64,000 bases of DNA from Ancistrus triradiatus. Lineage: Eukaryota > Chordata > Actinopteri > Siluriformes > Loricariidae. The translations under genes were made by a program, and so were the position numbers. The stretch lies in NCBI GenBank assembly GCA_025084515.1, contig JAJAGP010000185.1, forward strand, positions 62,001 through 126,000, read 5' to 3'. Shown here piece after piece: positions 1 to 10,510 of this stretch; positions within the stretch are counted from its first letter, which is position 1; every line of letters starts with the position of its first letter. The notes under the pieces are model-generated. The model worked only from the letters and a program-made list of their open reading frames with translations. It searched no databases and was not told where the DNA came from.

Positions 1-388
1 CGGACATAGTTCCTGGTTCCCTCAGGATCTATCTGTTTTACTACAGGAAAAGAATGCTGCCTGGGTCCAGCTCAGATAAGCTTGTTTTTCGATAGATCCA
101 AAACAAAATAACTCAAGCAGTACGACAATACAGTGGGGCAAAAAAGTATTTAGTCAGCCACTGATTGTCAAGTCAAGTCAAGTCAGATTTATTTATATAG
201 CGCTTTTTACAATGGAGCATTGTCTCAAAGCAACTTTACAAGTTTAGATTATCTCCTAATAACTACGTCCAATCCCAAATTGAAGCGAAGCCTATGGCGA
301 CAGTGGCAAGGAAAAACTCCCTAGTTCTAGAAGAAACCTTGGGAAGGACCAAGACTCAAAAGGGACCCAAACCTCCTTGGGCGGCGTA

Positions 389-556
389 GATGATAAATCT
401 AAGAGCGAACTAAAGTCATGGAGTCAAAGTTCGAATAGAATGTGAAGTATGCACATCGACATTAAGTGGCCGGGCCCGGGTATGATGATAAAAATCTAAG
501 AGCGAAACTAAAGTCATGGAGTCATGGTCGAATAAAATGTGAATTATGCACAGTGG
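389..556. repeat. Tandem duplication in the LINE 3' UTR
   Basis: Bases from 389 (GATGATAAATCTAAGAGCG) to about 465 recur with small changes from 484 to about 552. The second unit occupies the place where the copies at 9142 and 17046 carry a GGAGCTGATGACGGAAGCAG segment. The duplication is private to this copy among those in the window. Confidence 0.7.
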
Positions 557-1077
557 AGCTCTCCATCAGATGTACATCATGTGTGGGGCCGGAACTGCCG
601 GAACACAGCTCGGAGAGAAAACAAAAATGTAATTAGTTATTGATTAAGAGCACAGTGTCTATTAACAATCACTGATGCCATGTCAATCACTGATGCCAAG
701 TGTAGCATGAGAGACCCCGGCAGCATTAGGCTATAGCAGCATAGCTAGAAAGCTAGAAAGAGGAGAACTGGAAGGAAACACAAGCAAGAGGGATCACATG
801 AGACATTGGCAACCCCACGAGCGGCAGAAGACAGCAACCCCAACGTCTCTGATCACCATAAGACTCTTTTATGGACTATGAACCCTCAGCTCTGGCCCTT
901 ATTCTAAGGCAAGGTTTGCATGAGTCAAGATCACGAGGACCCAAGCCTAGTTTCAGCCAGACCGCCCACCCACCCGCCCTCCCACCACAACCGGCAAGCG
1001 GACAAGGCAGGCAGGCCAGACATGACTTCATACTTCCGGCCTCAGCAACCCAAACCATGGCAACCTGTGGTCTAAAT

Positions 1078-2560
1078 CTAGTCAAAAGCCTTTGTAAATA
1101 AGTATGTCTTTAGCGTAGACTTAAAACTTTGGAGAGTGTCTGAGTCTCGAACGAAAGTGGGAAGTTTATTCCATAGTTGGGGGGCCATGTATGAGAAAGC
1201 CTTTCCCCCGACTGTGACTTTTTTAATTCTAGTAACTAAAAGAAGTCCTGTACCCTGAGAACGAAGCAGACAAGTTGGATTGTAAAACTCTAAGAGTTCA
1301 CTCAGATAATGTGGGGCCAGGCCATGTAGAGCTTTATAAATTATAAGAAGTATTTTGTAATCAATACGGAATTTGACTGGTAACCAGTGCAGTGATGATA
1401 GAACAGGAGTGATATGATCAAATTTTCTAGTTCGAGATAGCACTCGGGCAGCTGCATTCTGAACTAACTAAAGTTTATTTACTAGAGCATCCAGTAAGTA
1501 AGGCGTTACAGTAATCCGACCTTCAGGTTATAAACGCATGAACAAGTTTCTCTGCATCATTAAAAGAGAGGATATTTCTAAGTTTAGCGATATTTTGTAA
1601 TTGAAAGAAAGCAATTCGAGTGATGCTGCTAATGTGTGCATCAAAGGAGAGATCTGAATCAAATGTGACCCCTAAGTTTTTTACAGACGGACTTGGCAAT
1701 ACTGGACAGCCATCTAGATTTAGGATAGATGTAGCTAACCTGTCTCTCACAGCCTTGGGTCCTACCAATAGAACCTCAGTTTTATCAAAGTTAAGTAAGA
1801 GAAAATTAAATAACATCCAATCTTTTATTTCCTTTACACAGTCCTCAATTTTGTTGATTGTAAGGCTGTCATTAGGTTTGGCTGATATGTACAGCTGTGT
1901 ATCATCTGCATAGCAGTGGAAACTAATGCCATGTTTGCGAATAACTGAGCCTAGTGGCAGCATGTACAGAGAGAATAAAAGCTGGCCAAGCACTGACCCC
2001 TGAGGCATGCCATACTTCACTTTTGAGAGCTTAGACCTTAGATTATTTATATGAACTGGTACCGGTCAGTTAAGTAGGATTTAAACCAAGAAAGTGCTGA
2101 TCCCTTAATACCTACAGTATTTTCTAGTCTATTTAGTAAAACATCATGATCTATAGTGTCAAATGCTGCACTTAAATCTAACAGAACAAGAAATTAAAAA
2201 CATCCCTTATCTGAGGACATTAACAAGTCATTTAGTACCCTAATTAATGCTGTTTCAGTACTATGATGCCAGACTGAAATGTTTCATAAATTTCCTTCCT
2301 TTGGAGGTAACTGCAGAGCTGCTAATAGACGGCTTTTTCTAAGATCTTTTACAGAAATGGTAGATTTGAAATTGGTCTAGAATTAGATATCACACAAGGG
2401 TCAGGATTGGCTTTTTTTAATCAGTGGTTTGATAACGGCACACTTAAAGGATTTGGGCACATAACCAAAGGTAAGGGATGAATTTAAAATAACTAACACT
2501 GGCTCTATAACACTGGGTAATACTTGTTTGAGTGAACGTGTAGGAATTGGATCTAATAAA
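1078..2560 (-). pseudogene. LINE ORF2, reverse transcriptase and C-terminal domain (broken)
   Basis: Minus-strand motifs in order: CAVIKPLIKK near 2440, [17 protein letters not shown] near 2180-2120, MPQGSVLG near 2010, and the catalytic [10 protein letters not shown] near 1905-1880. The C-terminal part (1443-1078) has HWLPVKFRIDYKIL, ALHGLAPHYL, PQLWNKLP and a terminal LKTYLFTKAF, the usual end of fish L2-type ORF2. Frame changes near 1450-1520 and upstream of 2020 break it. The copy at 9142-10085 truncates just inside this C-terminal segment. Confidence 0.88.
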
Positions 2561-3107
2561 CATGTTGATGACTTAGACGAGCTGATCAGTGCGGATAGTT
2601 CAGTATTAGTAATTGGGGTAAAAGATTATTAAACTGATGTCTTCACTAGTGCTGCATCTGGAAGGTGGCTGAATAGTTTGGTGATGTGATGAGCATTGAG
2701 TTTTATGCCTAATGTTTTCTATCTTATTATTAAAGAAAGTCATGAAATCATTACTGTTAAAATTACACAGAACGTGAGAATCACTTTCTGTGGTTTTTTT
2801 TGGTAATTTGGAGACTGTATTAAAGAGAAATCTTGGATTATTCTTATTTTTCTCTATGATTTAAGAGGTGTATGCAGCCTTAGCTTTAGTGAGGGCATGC
2901 TTATACTCTGCCATGCTGTCCCTCCAAGCAATCTTAACACCTCCAATTTACTATGTCTCCACTTGTGCTCTAAATGCCATGTTCTTTGCTTTAAGGTAGG
3001 GGTGTGGTCATTATACCATGGTGCTAGCCTTTTTTCCCTAATACGTTTGACCCTAGCAGGGGCAGTCATGTCCAGGGTTGAGCGAAGCACACATTCTAAT
3101 TGCTCAT

Positions 3108-3945
3108 TTACACAAGATGATTTATCTCCATAGGTGTATTAAATTTTAAGTCTGGTAGGTTTTTAATAAACGCAGCTGGAGTAGCAGATGTGATAGTGTG
3201 CTTAGTGTGATAACGAGGCAGAAGGATTTTATTTATTAGAGATAGCTCAAATACTAAAAGATAGTGATCTGAAATCGAATCACTTTGGGGGAAAACATCA
3301 AGGTTATCTATTTTGATATCAAATGTTAATATTAGATCTAAAGTATGATTACAGCGGTGGGTTGGTCCCATCACATTCTGAGTGATACCCATGGATTCTA
3401 AGATGGACTCGAAAGCAATTATAAGTGGATCCTGCTCATTGTCAAAGTGAATATTGAAATCACCTACAATTAAAGCCTTATCTGTTGACAGTAGTAAGCA
3501 GGAAAGAAAGTTAGCAAATTCCTGAAGAAATTCTGAATAGGGACCAGGAGGGAGGTAAATAGTGATAAGCTGAAAAGAGTGTGGTTTTGACTTCCATAAC
3601 GTGGATCAGTCACATTAAGAATCAGTATTTCATTAGCCCTGTAATGGGATTTAGTTGTAACACCTAGCTCTTTGTCAAAAATTGTGGCTATGCCTCCCCC
3701 GACCATTAGGACGAGGGCGATTAGCATGACTGCATCCAGGAGGTGAGGCTTCATTTAAGGCTAAATATTCATCAGGTCTAATCCAAGTCTCAGTGAGACA
3801 GAGAGCATGTAAACGTTTATCAGTGATTATTTCATTTAAAATCACTGCTTTGTTTGTAAGTGATCTAACGTTAAGTAATCCTAGCTTTAGTCTAATGTTG
3901 TTATTTCTTTGGGAGCTATTTGTGCTATCTGGGAAGCTATCTCTT
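3108..3945 (-). pseudogene. LINE ORF2, AP-like endonuclease domain (broken)
   Basis: Minus-strand translation in more than one frame recovers an APE-type endonuclease: GLLNVRSLTNKA near the start, the ET catalytic pair in CLTETWI, GGGIATIF, GDFNIHFD, THRCNHTLDLIL and the terminal SDHYLLVF. All expected motif blocks are present, so this domain is complete, but a frameshift lies between 3470 and 3600. In LINEs the domain nicks the target DNA to prime reverse transcription. It continues into the reverse transcriptase. Confidence 0.85.
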
Positions 3946-4113
3946 TATACTAATGAGGTTATTAAAACAGACCTTTTGAGAGCGTTTACGTTTAGGGCAG
4001 ATGCGGGTAACAGACACAGTTTCAATAATGTGGGTTCTGGGTGACGGTATATGGCTACCAGCAGACAGTTGGTTAAGCCGGTTTGTCTGCTGCCTGACCC
4101 CTGCTCTGGATAG

Positions 4114-4980
4114 TCAGCCCCTAACCAATCGGGCCATAAGACTATGGGCAATGTTGCAGGAGATGAGAGCGGCACCCTTCCGAGTGGGATGGACACCGTC
4201 CCATCCTAAAAGGCCAGGCTTACCCTCAAAGGCTGTCCAGTTGTCTATAAAGCCCACGTTGTTTTCAGAGCACCACTTGGACAGCCAGCAGTTCAGCGAC
4301 CATAACCTGCTGTAGGCTTGGTCACCTCGCCGCATTGGGATGGGGCCAGAGCACACTACTGCATCGGACATCGCCTTCACCACTCTAACCACCTCTACAA
4401 AATTAGCCTTAGTAACCTCTGACTGACGAAGGCGTATATCATTAGCCCCTACACGAATAACTATCGTAGAGAATCTACGGCTCTCGAGTTCACTAAGAAT
4501 CGTTACAATGTCCGGCACTCTAGCTCCGTGGATACATGTAACTCTAGCTGCTGGTGTCCCTAAAGGGGTAGCTACTTTCACGTGTCGTAAAATAGAGTCA
4601 CCTATGACCAGAGCTCTTTCAACAGGCTGCTCAGTGGGTGCATCACTGAGGAGGGCAAACCTGTTGGACTCGTGAACAGGTAAAGAGTGGTGCTCTTGTG
4701 GACTAGCCTTATGACTACATCGCTGAACCGTCACCCACTTGTCCTGCTGCGAGGGCTCTGCCGAGATGGGGGCTCTAACTTCACCTTTGGCATCCAGATC
4801 TGCTTAGCTAGGAGCTGAGCTAGCCTTCTCTAATGTCTGGATGCACGCCTCTAAAACTACAATCTTCTCCGTCAGACTGGCTACAAGCCTACACCTATCA
4901 CAAGTAAAATTTAAACTAATGACAGAGGAAGAATAGCTAAACATGCCACACTCGGCACAGGGAACAAGCAAACAGAAGCC
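4114..4980 (-). pseudogene. LINE ORF1 with zinc-ribbon and SGNH-esterase domain (broken)
   Basis: The longest clean stretch (4734-4114) shows an SGNH hydrolase: GDS block in VIGDSILRHV, then a Gly block (HGARVPD), an Asn block (GANDIR) and the catalytic His in DGVHPTRKG. Upstream in the same frame lie paired cysteines (CAEC and CDRC) and a short coiled-coil-like stretch, consistent with the zinc/coiled-coil N-terminus of ORF1 in this LINE group. A TAA at 4804-4806 interrupts the frame. The best upstream ATG (4982-4980) is one base out of frame with the cysteine motif. In active relatives ORF1 is a nucleic-acid-binding protein; the role of the esterase is not settled. Confidence 0.85.
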
Positions 4981-5912
4981 ATGTTAGTACAATTAATGAA
5001 TTAAAGATACTTAGCTTCGGGTGGTGTTGTGGGGTGCCGAGTGAAGATATGGTTCAGCTGCAGTCGATGGTCCAATGCAATGCTTGATTAAAGCGTTATA
5101 CAAGTTAAGTCAACACAAGACGTCACTAAAAAAAACTAAGTCTCAGAAAGAAAGTGGGAAAAGGCTGTAAAAAAGTTATAAAAACACACACTACTCACGA
5201 CTCTACTGCGACGAAGACGCAACTCTGGTTATTTAGCTAATGGCTAACTACTGCGAACACAAGAAGCGGTATGCCCTGTAAAGTTACTAAAATAACGATT
5301 AGCGGCAAAAAAAATATATATATATATAATCCGCCGGTACGAGAATAAAATGATTAAGATGTTGTAAAAAAAAAACCTACTATATATACGATTAATATAT
5401 GATACAGATGCGGGAATTAAAAAATATCAAAGGTAAATATCGTCCTAGCAGCTACGACACCCGCGTCCTCTGTGCAACCGCGGATCAGTCTGGGTTGCCA
5501 GATCCTCGCAATCCTCGCGTCAGTTCTTCTCTCAGCGTTCTCTCAGCGCGTCTCTCAGCGTTCTCTCATGAATTGTACAAGTTCCTCCTACTTAGAAAGA
5601 TGAGAGAGGTCTGTAATTTTCATCATGGGTACACTTCAACTATGAGAGACAAAATGAGAAAAAAAAAAATCCAGGAAATCACATTGTAGGATTTTTTAAA
5701 GAATTGAATTGGTAAATCATGGTGGAGAATAAGTATTTGGTCACCGCCACAAACAAGTAAGATTTCTAGCTCTCACAGACCTGTAAACTTCTTCTTTAGA
5801 AGCTCTTCTGTCCTCCCACTCGTTACCTGTATTAATGGCACCTGTTTGACCTCATTATCTGTATAAAAGACGCCTGTCCACAGCCTCAAACAGTCAGCCT
5901 CCAAACTCAACC

Positions 5913-6887
5913 ATGGCCAAGACCAAAGAGCTGTCGAAGCACACCAGGAAGAAAATTGTAGACCTGCAGCAGGCTAGGAAGAGTGAATCTACAATATGCA
6001 AGCAGGTTGGTGTGAACAAATCAACTGTGGAAGCAATTGTAAGAAAATGGCATACAAGACCATCGATCTGGAGCACCACGCAAGATCTCATCCCATGGGG
6101 TCAAAATGATCATGAGAATGGTGAGCAAAAATCCCAGAACTACACGGAGGGACCTGATGAATGACTTGCAGAGAGCTGGGATCAAAGTGACAAAGGCTAC
6201 CATCAGTAACGCACTACGCCGAGAGGGACTCAGATTCTGCAATGCCAGGCGTGTCCCCCTGCTTAAACCAGTACATGTCCAGGCCCGTCTGAAGTTTGCC
6301 AGAGAGCATATGGATGATCCAGAAGAGGATTGGGAGAATATCATGTAGTCAGAAGAAACCAAAATAGTACTTTTTGGTAAAAACTCACCTCGTTGTGTTT
6401 GGAGGAAGAAGAATGCTGAGTTGCATCCCAAGAACACCATACCTACTGTGAAGCATAGGTATGGTATCATGTTTGGGGCTGTTTATCTGAGAAGGGGACA
6501 GGACAACTGATCTGTGTTAAGGGAAGAATGAACGGGGCCATGTATCGTGAGGTTTTAAGCCAAAACCTTCTTCCATCAGTGAGACCATTGAAGATGGAAC
6601 ATGGCTGGGTCTTCCAACATGACAATGATCCCAAACACACCGCTCGGGCAACGAAGGAGTGGCTCCGTAAAAAGCATTTCAAGGTCCTGGAGTGGCCTAG
6701 CCAGTCTCCAGACCTCAACCCCATAGAAAATTTGTGGAGGGAGTTGAAAGTCCGTGTTGCCCAGCAACAGCCCCACAACATCACTGGAGGAGATCTGCAT
6801 GGAGGAATGGGCCAAAATACCAACTACAGTGTGTGCAAACCTTGTGAAGACTTGCAGGAAAAGTTTGACCGCTGTCATTGCCATTAA
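5913..6887 (+). pseudogene. Tc1-A transposase (broken)
   Basis: The frame opens at an ATG giving MAKTKELSKHTRKKIV, an N-terminal helix-turn-helix typical of Tc1 transposases, then shifts by one base near 6075. The first catalytic region (normally WSDE) is lost: TAG at 6346-6348 replaces the Trp codon and the Asp codon is now Glu. The second Asp survives in QHDNDPKHT (about 6620) and the third acidic residue in LNPIENLW (about 6720), the DD34E spacing of Tc1. A frameshift near 6785 garbles the C-terminus. It cannot make an active enzyme. Confidence 0.9.
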
Positions 6888-7259
6888 AGGTTATGTTACA
6901 AAGTATTGAGTTGAATTTTTGTTATTGATCAAATACTTATTTTCTACCATAATTTACAATTAAATTCTTTAAAAATGTTTTTTCTCATTTTGTCTCTGAT
7001 AGTTGAAGTGTACCTATGATGAAAATTACAGACCTCTCTCATTTTTGTAAGTAGGAGAACTTGCACAATCAGTGGCTGACAATACTTTTTTGCCCCACTG
7101 TACAAAGCTAACTATTTTAACACTCAATTTAAACTTTGTGGTTCTAATCCTACACACTTCTTCGGACATATCCACACAAATCCTACACCTACAGGCCAGC
7201 CACAATCCTGCCTGGTAGTTTTAGATCTGCCCCGTGCCGTTACATGTCACTTTTCTCTC

Positions 7260-8970
7260 TGAACCTTTACTGAGGGTGAAGTTGAGAGGGAATTACTTGG
7301 GTCAGATAAGCTAGAGCCATTTTTTTAATGGCTCCCATTGTTTCCGCACCTATAACAGATCTTTTAAATTTATCTACTACTACTGCCCAAATTCAGACAA
7401 ACTGGAAAACTACCATTGTTATTCCTCTTTTTAAGAAAGGTGACCAAACTAACCCAGACTGTTACTGGTCAGTTTGCATCTTACCCTGTATTTCCAAGGT
7501 TCTGGAGAAAACTTCTTAATAAGCATTTGAATGATTACCTTAGCAACAACAATATTCTGTCCAGGGTACAATCAGGTTTTAGGCCAAGTTATGGTTGGTA
7601 TCACTGCTGCATTTAAGGTCTTAAATGACGTTCTGACTGCTTTTGGACGGCAAACAATATTGTGCTGCAATCTTTATTGATCTGGCTAAAGCATTAGACT
7701 CGGTTGATCATACCCTTCTTTTAGAAGATTGAGCAGCATAGGGTTCACTGTTCAGTCTTTAGCTTGGTTTTGCTAAGTTATCTTTCTTTAAGGTCACAGC
7801 AGGTTAAACTAAAAATGTTCTCTCTCCACCCAGGCTAGTAACTAAGGATGTCCCACAAGGTTTAATATTAGGTCCCACTTCGTTCTCCATATATATAAAT
7901 AACATTTCCCTGATGGCTGGTAATGCTTTCATGCATTTATATGCTGATGACACTGTCTTGTATGCTTCAGGCCCTTTTTGTAAAACTCCACTGTCAGTGC
8001 TCCAGGATAGCTTTCTCCAGTTGCAAGAGGCTTTTGATTACCTCAAATTGTCTTTAAACATCTCAAAGACTAAGATCATCTGGTTTGGTCGAAATACTGC
8101 TCTGTTGGACACATGAGGGAGTTATACTGGAACATGTTACAACTTATAAATATGTAGGCATTTGGTTGGACAGCTCTTTATCCTTTTTCCCGTCACATTA
8201 ACTGGTTACAGTCAAAGGTCAAAGCCAGTCTTGGATTTCTATGCAGAAATTGTTCTTCTTTCTCCATACTGGCAAAAGGACTCCAGGGTCAAACGAGCAT
8301 ACTTCCCCTTTTTGATTATGGTGATGTAGTTTACAGATTGGCAAGCAAAGTAGCTCTTCAGAAGCTTGATGTCCTATATCACTCTGCCATCCGTTTCATT
8401 ACTGACGCCCCTTATAGAACACATCATGACACTCTGTACTCTCTGGTTAGCTGGTCCTCTTTATGCACAACCCATAACACACACTGGTATACACTCATTT
8501 ACAAAACTATTTTAGGTCAAACCCAAACCTATTTACAAACCCTATTACAGCCTGTTTCTGCTAAGCATAAGACCAGGTCTTCACTCTACATACAGCTAAA
8601 AGTCCACAAAACACACACCTCCTATGGCTCCTCCGCATTCCAGTCTGCGGCTGCTCATGACTGGAATATTATACAGGAAACGCTCAACTGCAGTCACTTA
8701 TTCCTCTCTTTGTTTTTAAGGTTTCAATAAAAAGCATTTTAACTGAGACTTGTAGCTGTTACTAACTTATCATTTTGCCACCATGTATCTTTGTATCTGT
8801 GTCTACTACTGATGTATGTCAATTTATATTGTCATCTCTGTACATTGTGCATTTCTCCTTCTCTCTGTGTTTCCTTTCTTCATGTGGCAATGGCTACTTG
8901 CCATTGTAAATAAGAATCAGTTCTTAATGACTTGCCTGGTTAAATTAAAGGTTAAATAATAATAAAAAAT
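7260..8970 (+). mobile_element. 5'-truncated, decayed LINE of a second family
   Basis: A reverse transcriptase in pieces is followed by a non-coding tail containing TAAGAATCAGTTCTTAATGA and TGCCTGGTTAAATTAAAGG, then short AAT-rich repeats. From memory, a very similar tail closes a common teleost LINE (RSg-1-like in salmonids); that match is unverified. It lacks an endonuclease region, so it is truncated at the 5' end, and the start is approximate. It shares no tail with the L2-type copies. Confidence 0.75.
7328..8730 (+). pseudogene. Reverse transcriptase fragment of the second LINE
   Basis: Pieces read IPLFKKGDQTNPDCY near 7420, then LSRVQSGFRPSYG near 7560-7590, a degraded ID/LAKA-type motif A near 7675, a VPQG-like step near 7850, and the catalytic MHLYADDTVLYASG at 7931-7972. 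The C-terminal part (8338-8730) includes LQKLDVLYHSAIRF and RTHHDTLYSLV. Several frameshifts and in-frame stops make it a pseudogene. The order of motifs is that of non-LTR reverse transcriptases. Confidence 0.82.
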
Positions 8971-9141
8971 AACAAACAACCGAAAATTTGGCACTAGCGT
9001 TGTTTGGGGCATTCTGTAACTTTAGTTTCCCAATTAATATTTAAGTGAGGTAAATTAGCATGCTTTGCTTTGTTATTTGGTGTTTTATAACGTGCCCAAT
9101 AAGCAAGTGTTTGCTTACTAGTTTTGTTTTGGAACATGTTG

Positions 9142-10085
9142 TCAAGTCAAGTCAAGTCAGATCTATTTATATAGCGCTTTTTACAATGGAGCATTGTCTC
9201 AAAGCAACTTTACAAGTTTAGATTATCTCCTAATAACTACGTCCAATCCCAAATTGAGCAAGCCTAGGGCGACAGTGGCAAGGAAAAACTCCCTAAGTGT
9301 ATAGGAAGAAACCTTGGGAGGGACCAAGACTCGCAAAAGGGACCCCACCTCCTTGGGCGGCGGAGAGATATGATAAATGTAAGAATGAAACTAAAGTCAT
9401 GGAGCATAGTTCGTGAATAAAATGTGAAGTATTGCACATCGACATTAAGTGGCCCGGGTATGATGGGGATGGAGCTGATGACGGAAGCAGCTTGAGTGGA
9501 GCTCCATCAGATGAACATCAATGTGTGGGGCTGGAACTGCCGGGAACACAGCTCGGAGAGAAAACAGAAAATGTAATTAGTTATTGATTTAAGAGCACAG
9601 GGTCTATTAACAATCACTGATGCATGTGTAGCATGAGACCCCGGCAGCATTAGCTATAGCAGCATAGCTAGAAATAGGAGAACTGGTAGGAAACACAGCC
9701 AAGAGGGATCACATGGGACATTGGCAACCCCACGGGAGGCAGAAGACAGCAACCCAACGTCTCTGATCACCATAAGATTCTTTGACTATGAACCCCCAGC
9801 TCTGCCCTTATTCTAAGGCAAGGATGCACGAGTCAAGATCACGAGGACCGAAGCCCAGTTCAGCCAGACTGCCCACTCGACACTCCCGGCTAGCGGACAA
9901 GGCAAGCAGGCCAGACATGACTCCAGACTCCGGACCCAGTGACCCAAGCCATGCATTCTGGTCTAAATCTAGTCAAAAGCCTGTGTAAATAAGTATGTCT
10001 TTAGCCTAGACTTAAAACTTTGGAGAGTGTCTGAATCTCGAACGAAAGTGGGAAGTTTATTCCATAGCTGGGGGGCCATGTATGA
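9142..10085 (-). mobile_element. 5'-truncated L2/CR1-group LINE copy with target-site duplication
   Basis: It carries the same 3' tail (read on the + strand: TCAAGTCAAGTCAAGTCAG then ATTTATATAGCGC) as the long LINE at 170-5572 and runs up to the ORF2 C-terminus, where it stops abruptly. AACATGTTG is present on both sides (9133-9141 and 10086-10094), a clean 9-bp target-site duplication. Abrupt 5' truncation plus the duplication mark a target-primed insertion. Confidence 0.92.
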
Positions 10086-10450
10086 AACATGTTGAAACAT
10101 TAGCTAGCTTGCTTTGGTCTAGGATTTGTTAAGGTTATTTACTAGGTTTATCAATTTTTTGTGACATGGTCTTAACTCACAAGCTTTTCTTTGGACAGTT
10201 TGGAAATTTACCTAAATTGCTTGGTTCTGGGTCACGTTCTAGTTTATTGTCTAGCTTTTTTCTATCTAAGTTTTATTTGTGGGTTGTGTGTCTGTTCTTA
10301 GCTCGCTAGATTTGTTATGTAACATTTTGAAACTTTAACTAGTTTGCTTTGGTCCAGGATGTTTTCTCATTTATTTTCTGTTGCTTTTCCCAGGTTCAAT
10401 TTTATTTGTGATATAATGTGACTTAAGCATACTAACTGTGCATTACAGAA
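10086..10450. repeat. Diverged direct repeat in AT-rich DNA
   Basis: About 10095-10190 and 10325-10440 resemble each other (both contain a form of TAGCTTGCTTTGGTC, and later TTTTTGTGACATGG versus TATTTGTGATATAATG). No coding potential is apparent. This may be an old duplication or two copies of an unrecognised repeat. Confidence 0.35.
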
Positions 10451-10510
10451 TAATGATGGTACATCTAAGCTAGTTTAATTATGTTATTTAAATACTTAAC
10501 TCCATAATTA

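Larger units (their letters stand above)
170..5572 (-). mobile_element. Nearly full-length L2/CR1-group non-LTR retrotransposon (LINE)
   Basis: Reading the minus strand, the element has a 5' leader with short CTCAGCG-type repeats (about 5520-5570), an ORF1 with zinc-ribbon and SGNH-esterase motifs, an ORF2 with AP-type endonuclease and reverse transcriptase, and a 3' tail ending in TTGAC-type short repeats. An esterase in ORF1 and a microsatellite-like 3' tail instead of poly(A) are known for the CR1/L2 group. Several shorter copies in the window (9142-10085, 17046-17935, 61873-62081 and the diverged 22250-22700) share this 3' end, as expected of 5' truncation during target-primed reverse transcription. 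It sits inside a Tc1-A element, with ATTGT present on both sides. It is inactive: several frameshifts and stops. Confidence 0.92.
131..7100 (+). mobile_element. Tc1-like transposon (family Tc1-A), split by a nested LINE
   Basis: The left end starts CAGTGGGGCAAAAAAG and the right end finishes with its reverse complement, each flanked by TA (129-130 and 7101-7102), the target-site duplication of Tc1/mariner elements. After 39 bases the left inverted repeat is interrupted by a LINE and resumes near 5573 with the subterminal sequence seen in the other copies. Removing the LINE leaves about 1.57 kb, matching the uninterrupted copy at 17964-19540. The transposase at 5913-6887 is broken. Identity as Tc1-like is secure; the exact family name is not assigned. 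Confidence 0.93.

Noticed and set aside
871..1101. Short + strand frame near the LINE 3' end, repeated at 9782-9988
   Set aside because: Both lie in the LINE 3' UTR, on the strand opposite to its genes; similarity between them reflects repeat copies, not a conserved gene.
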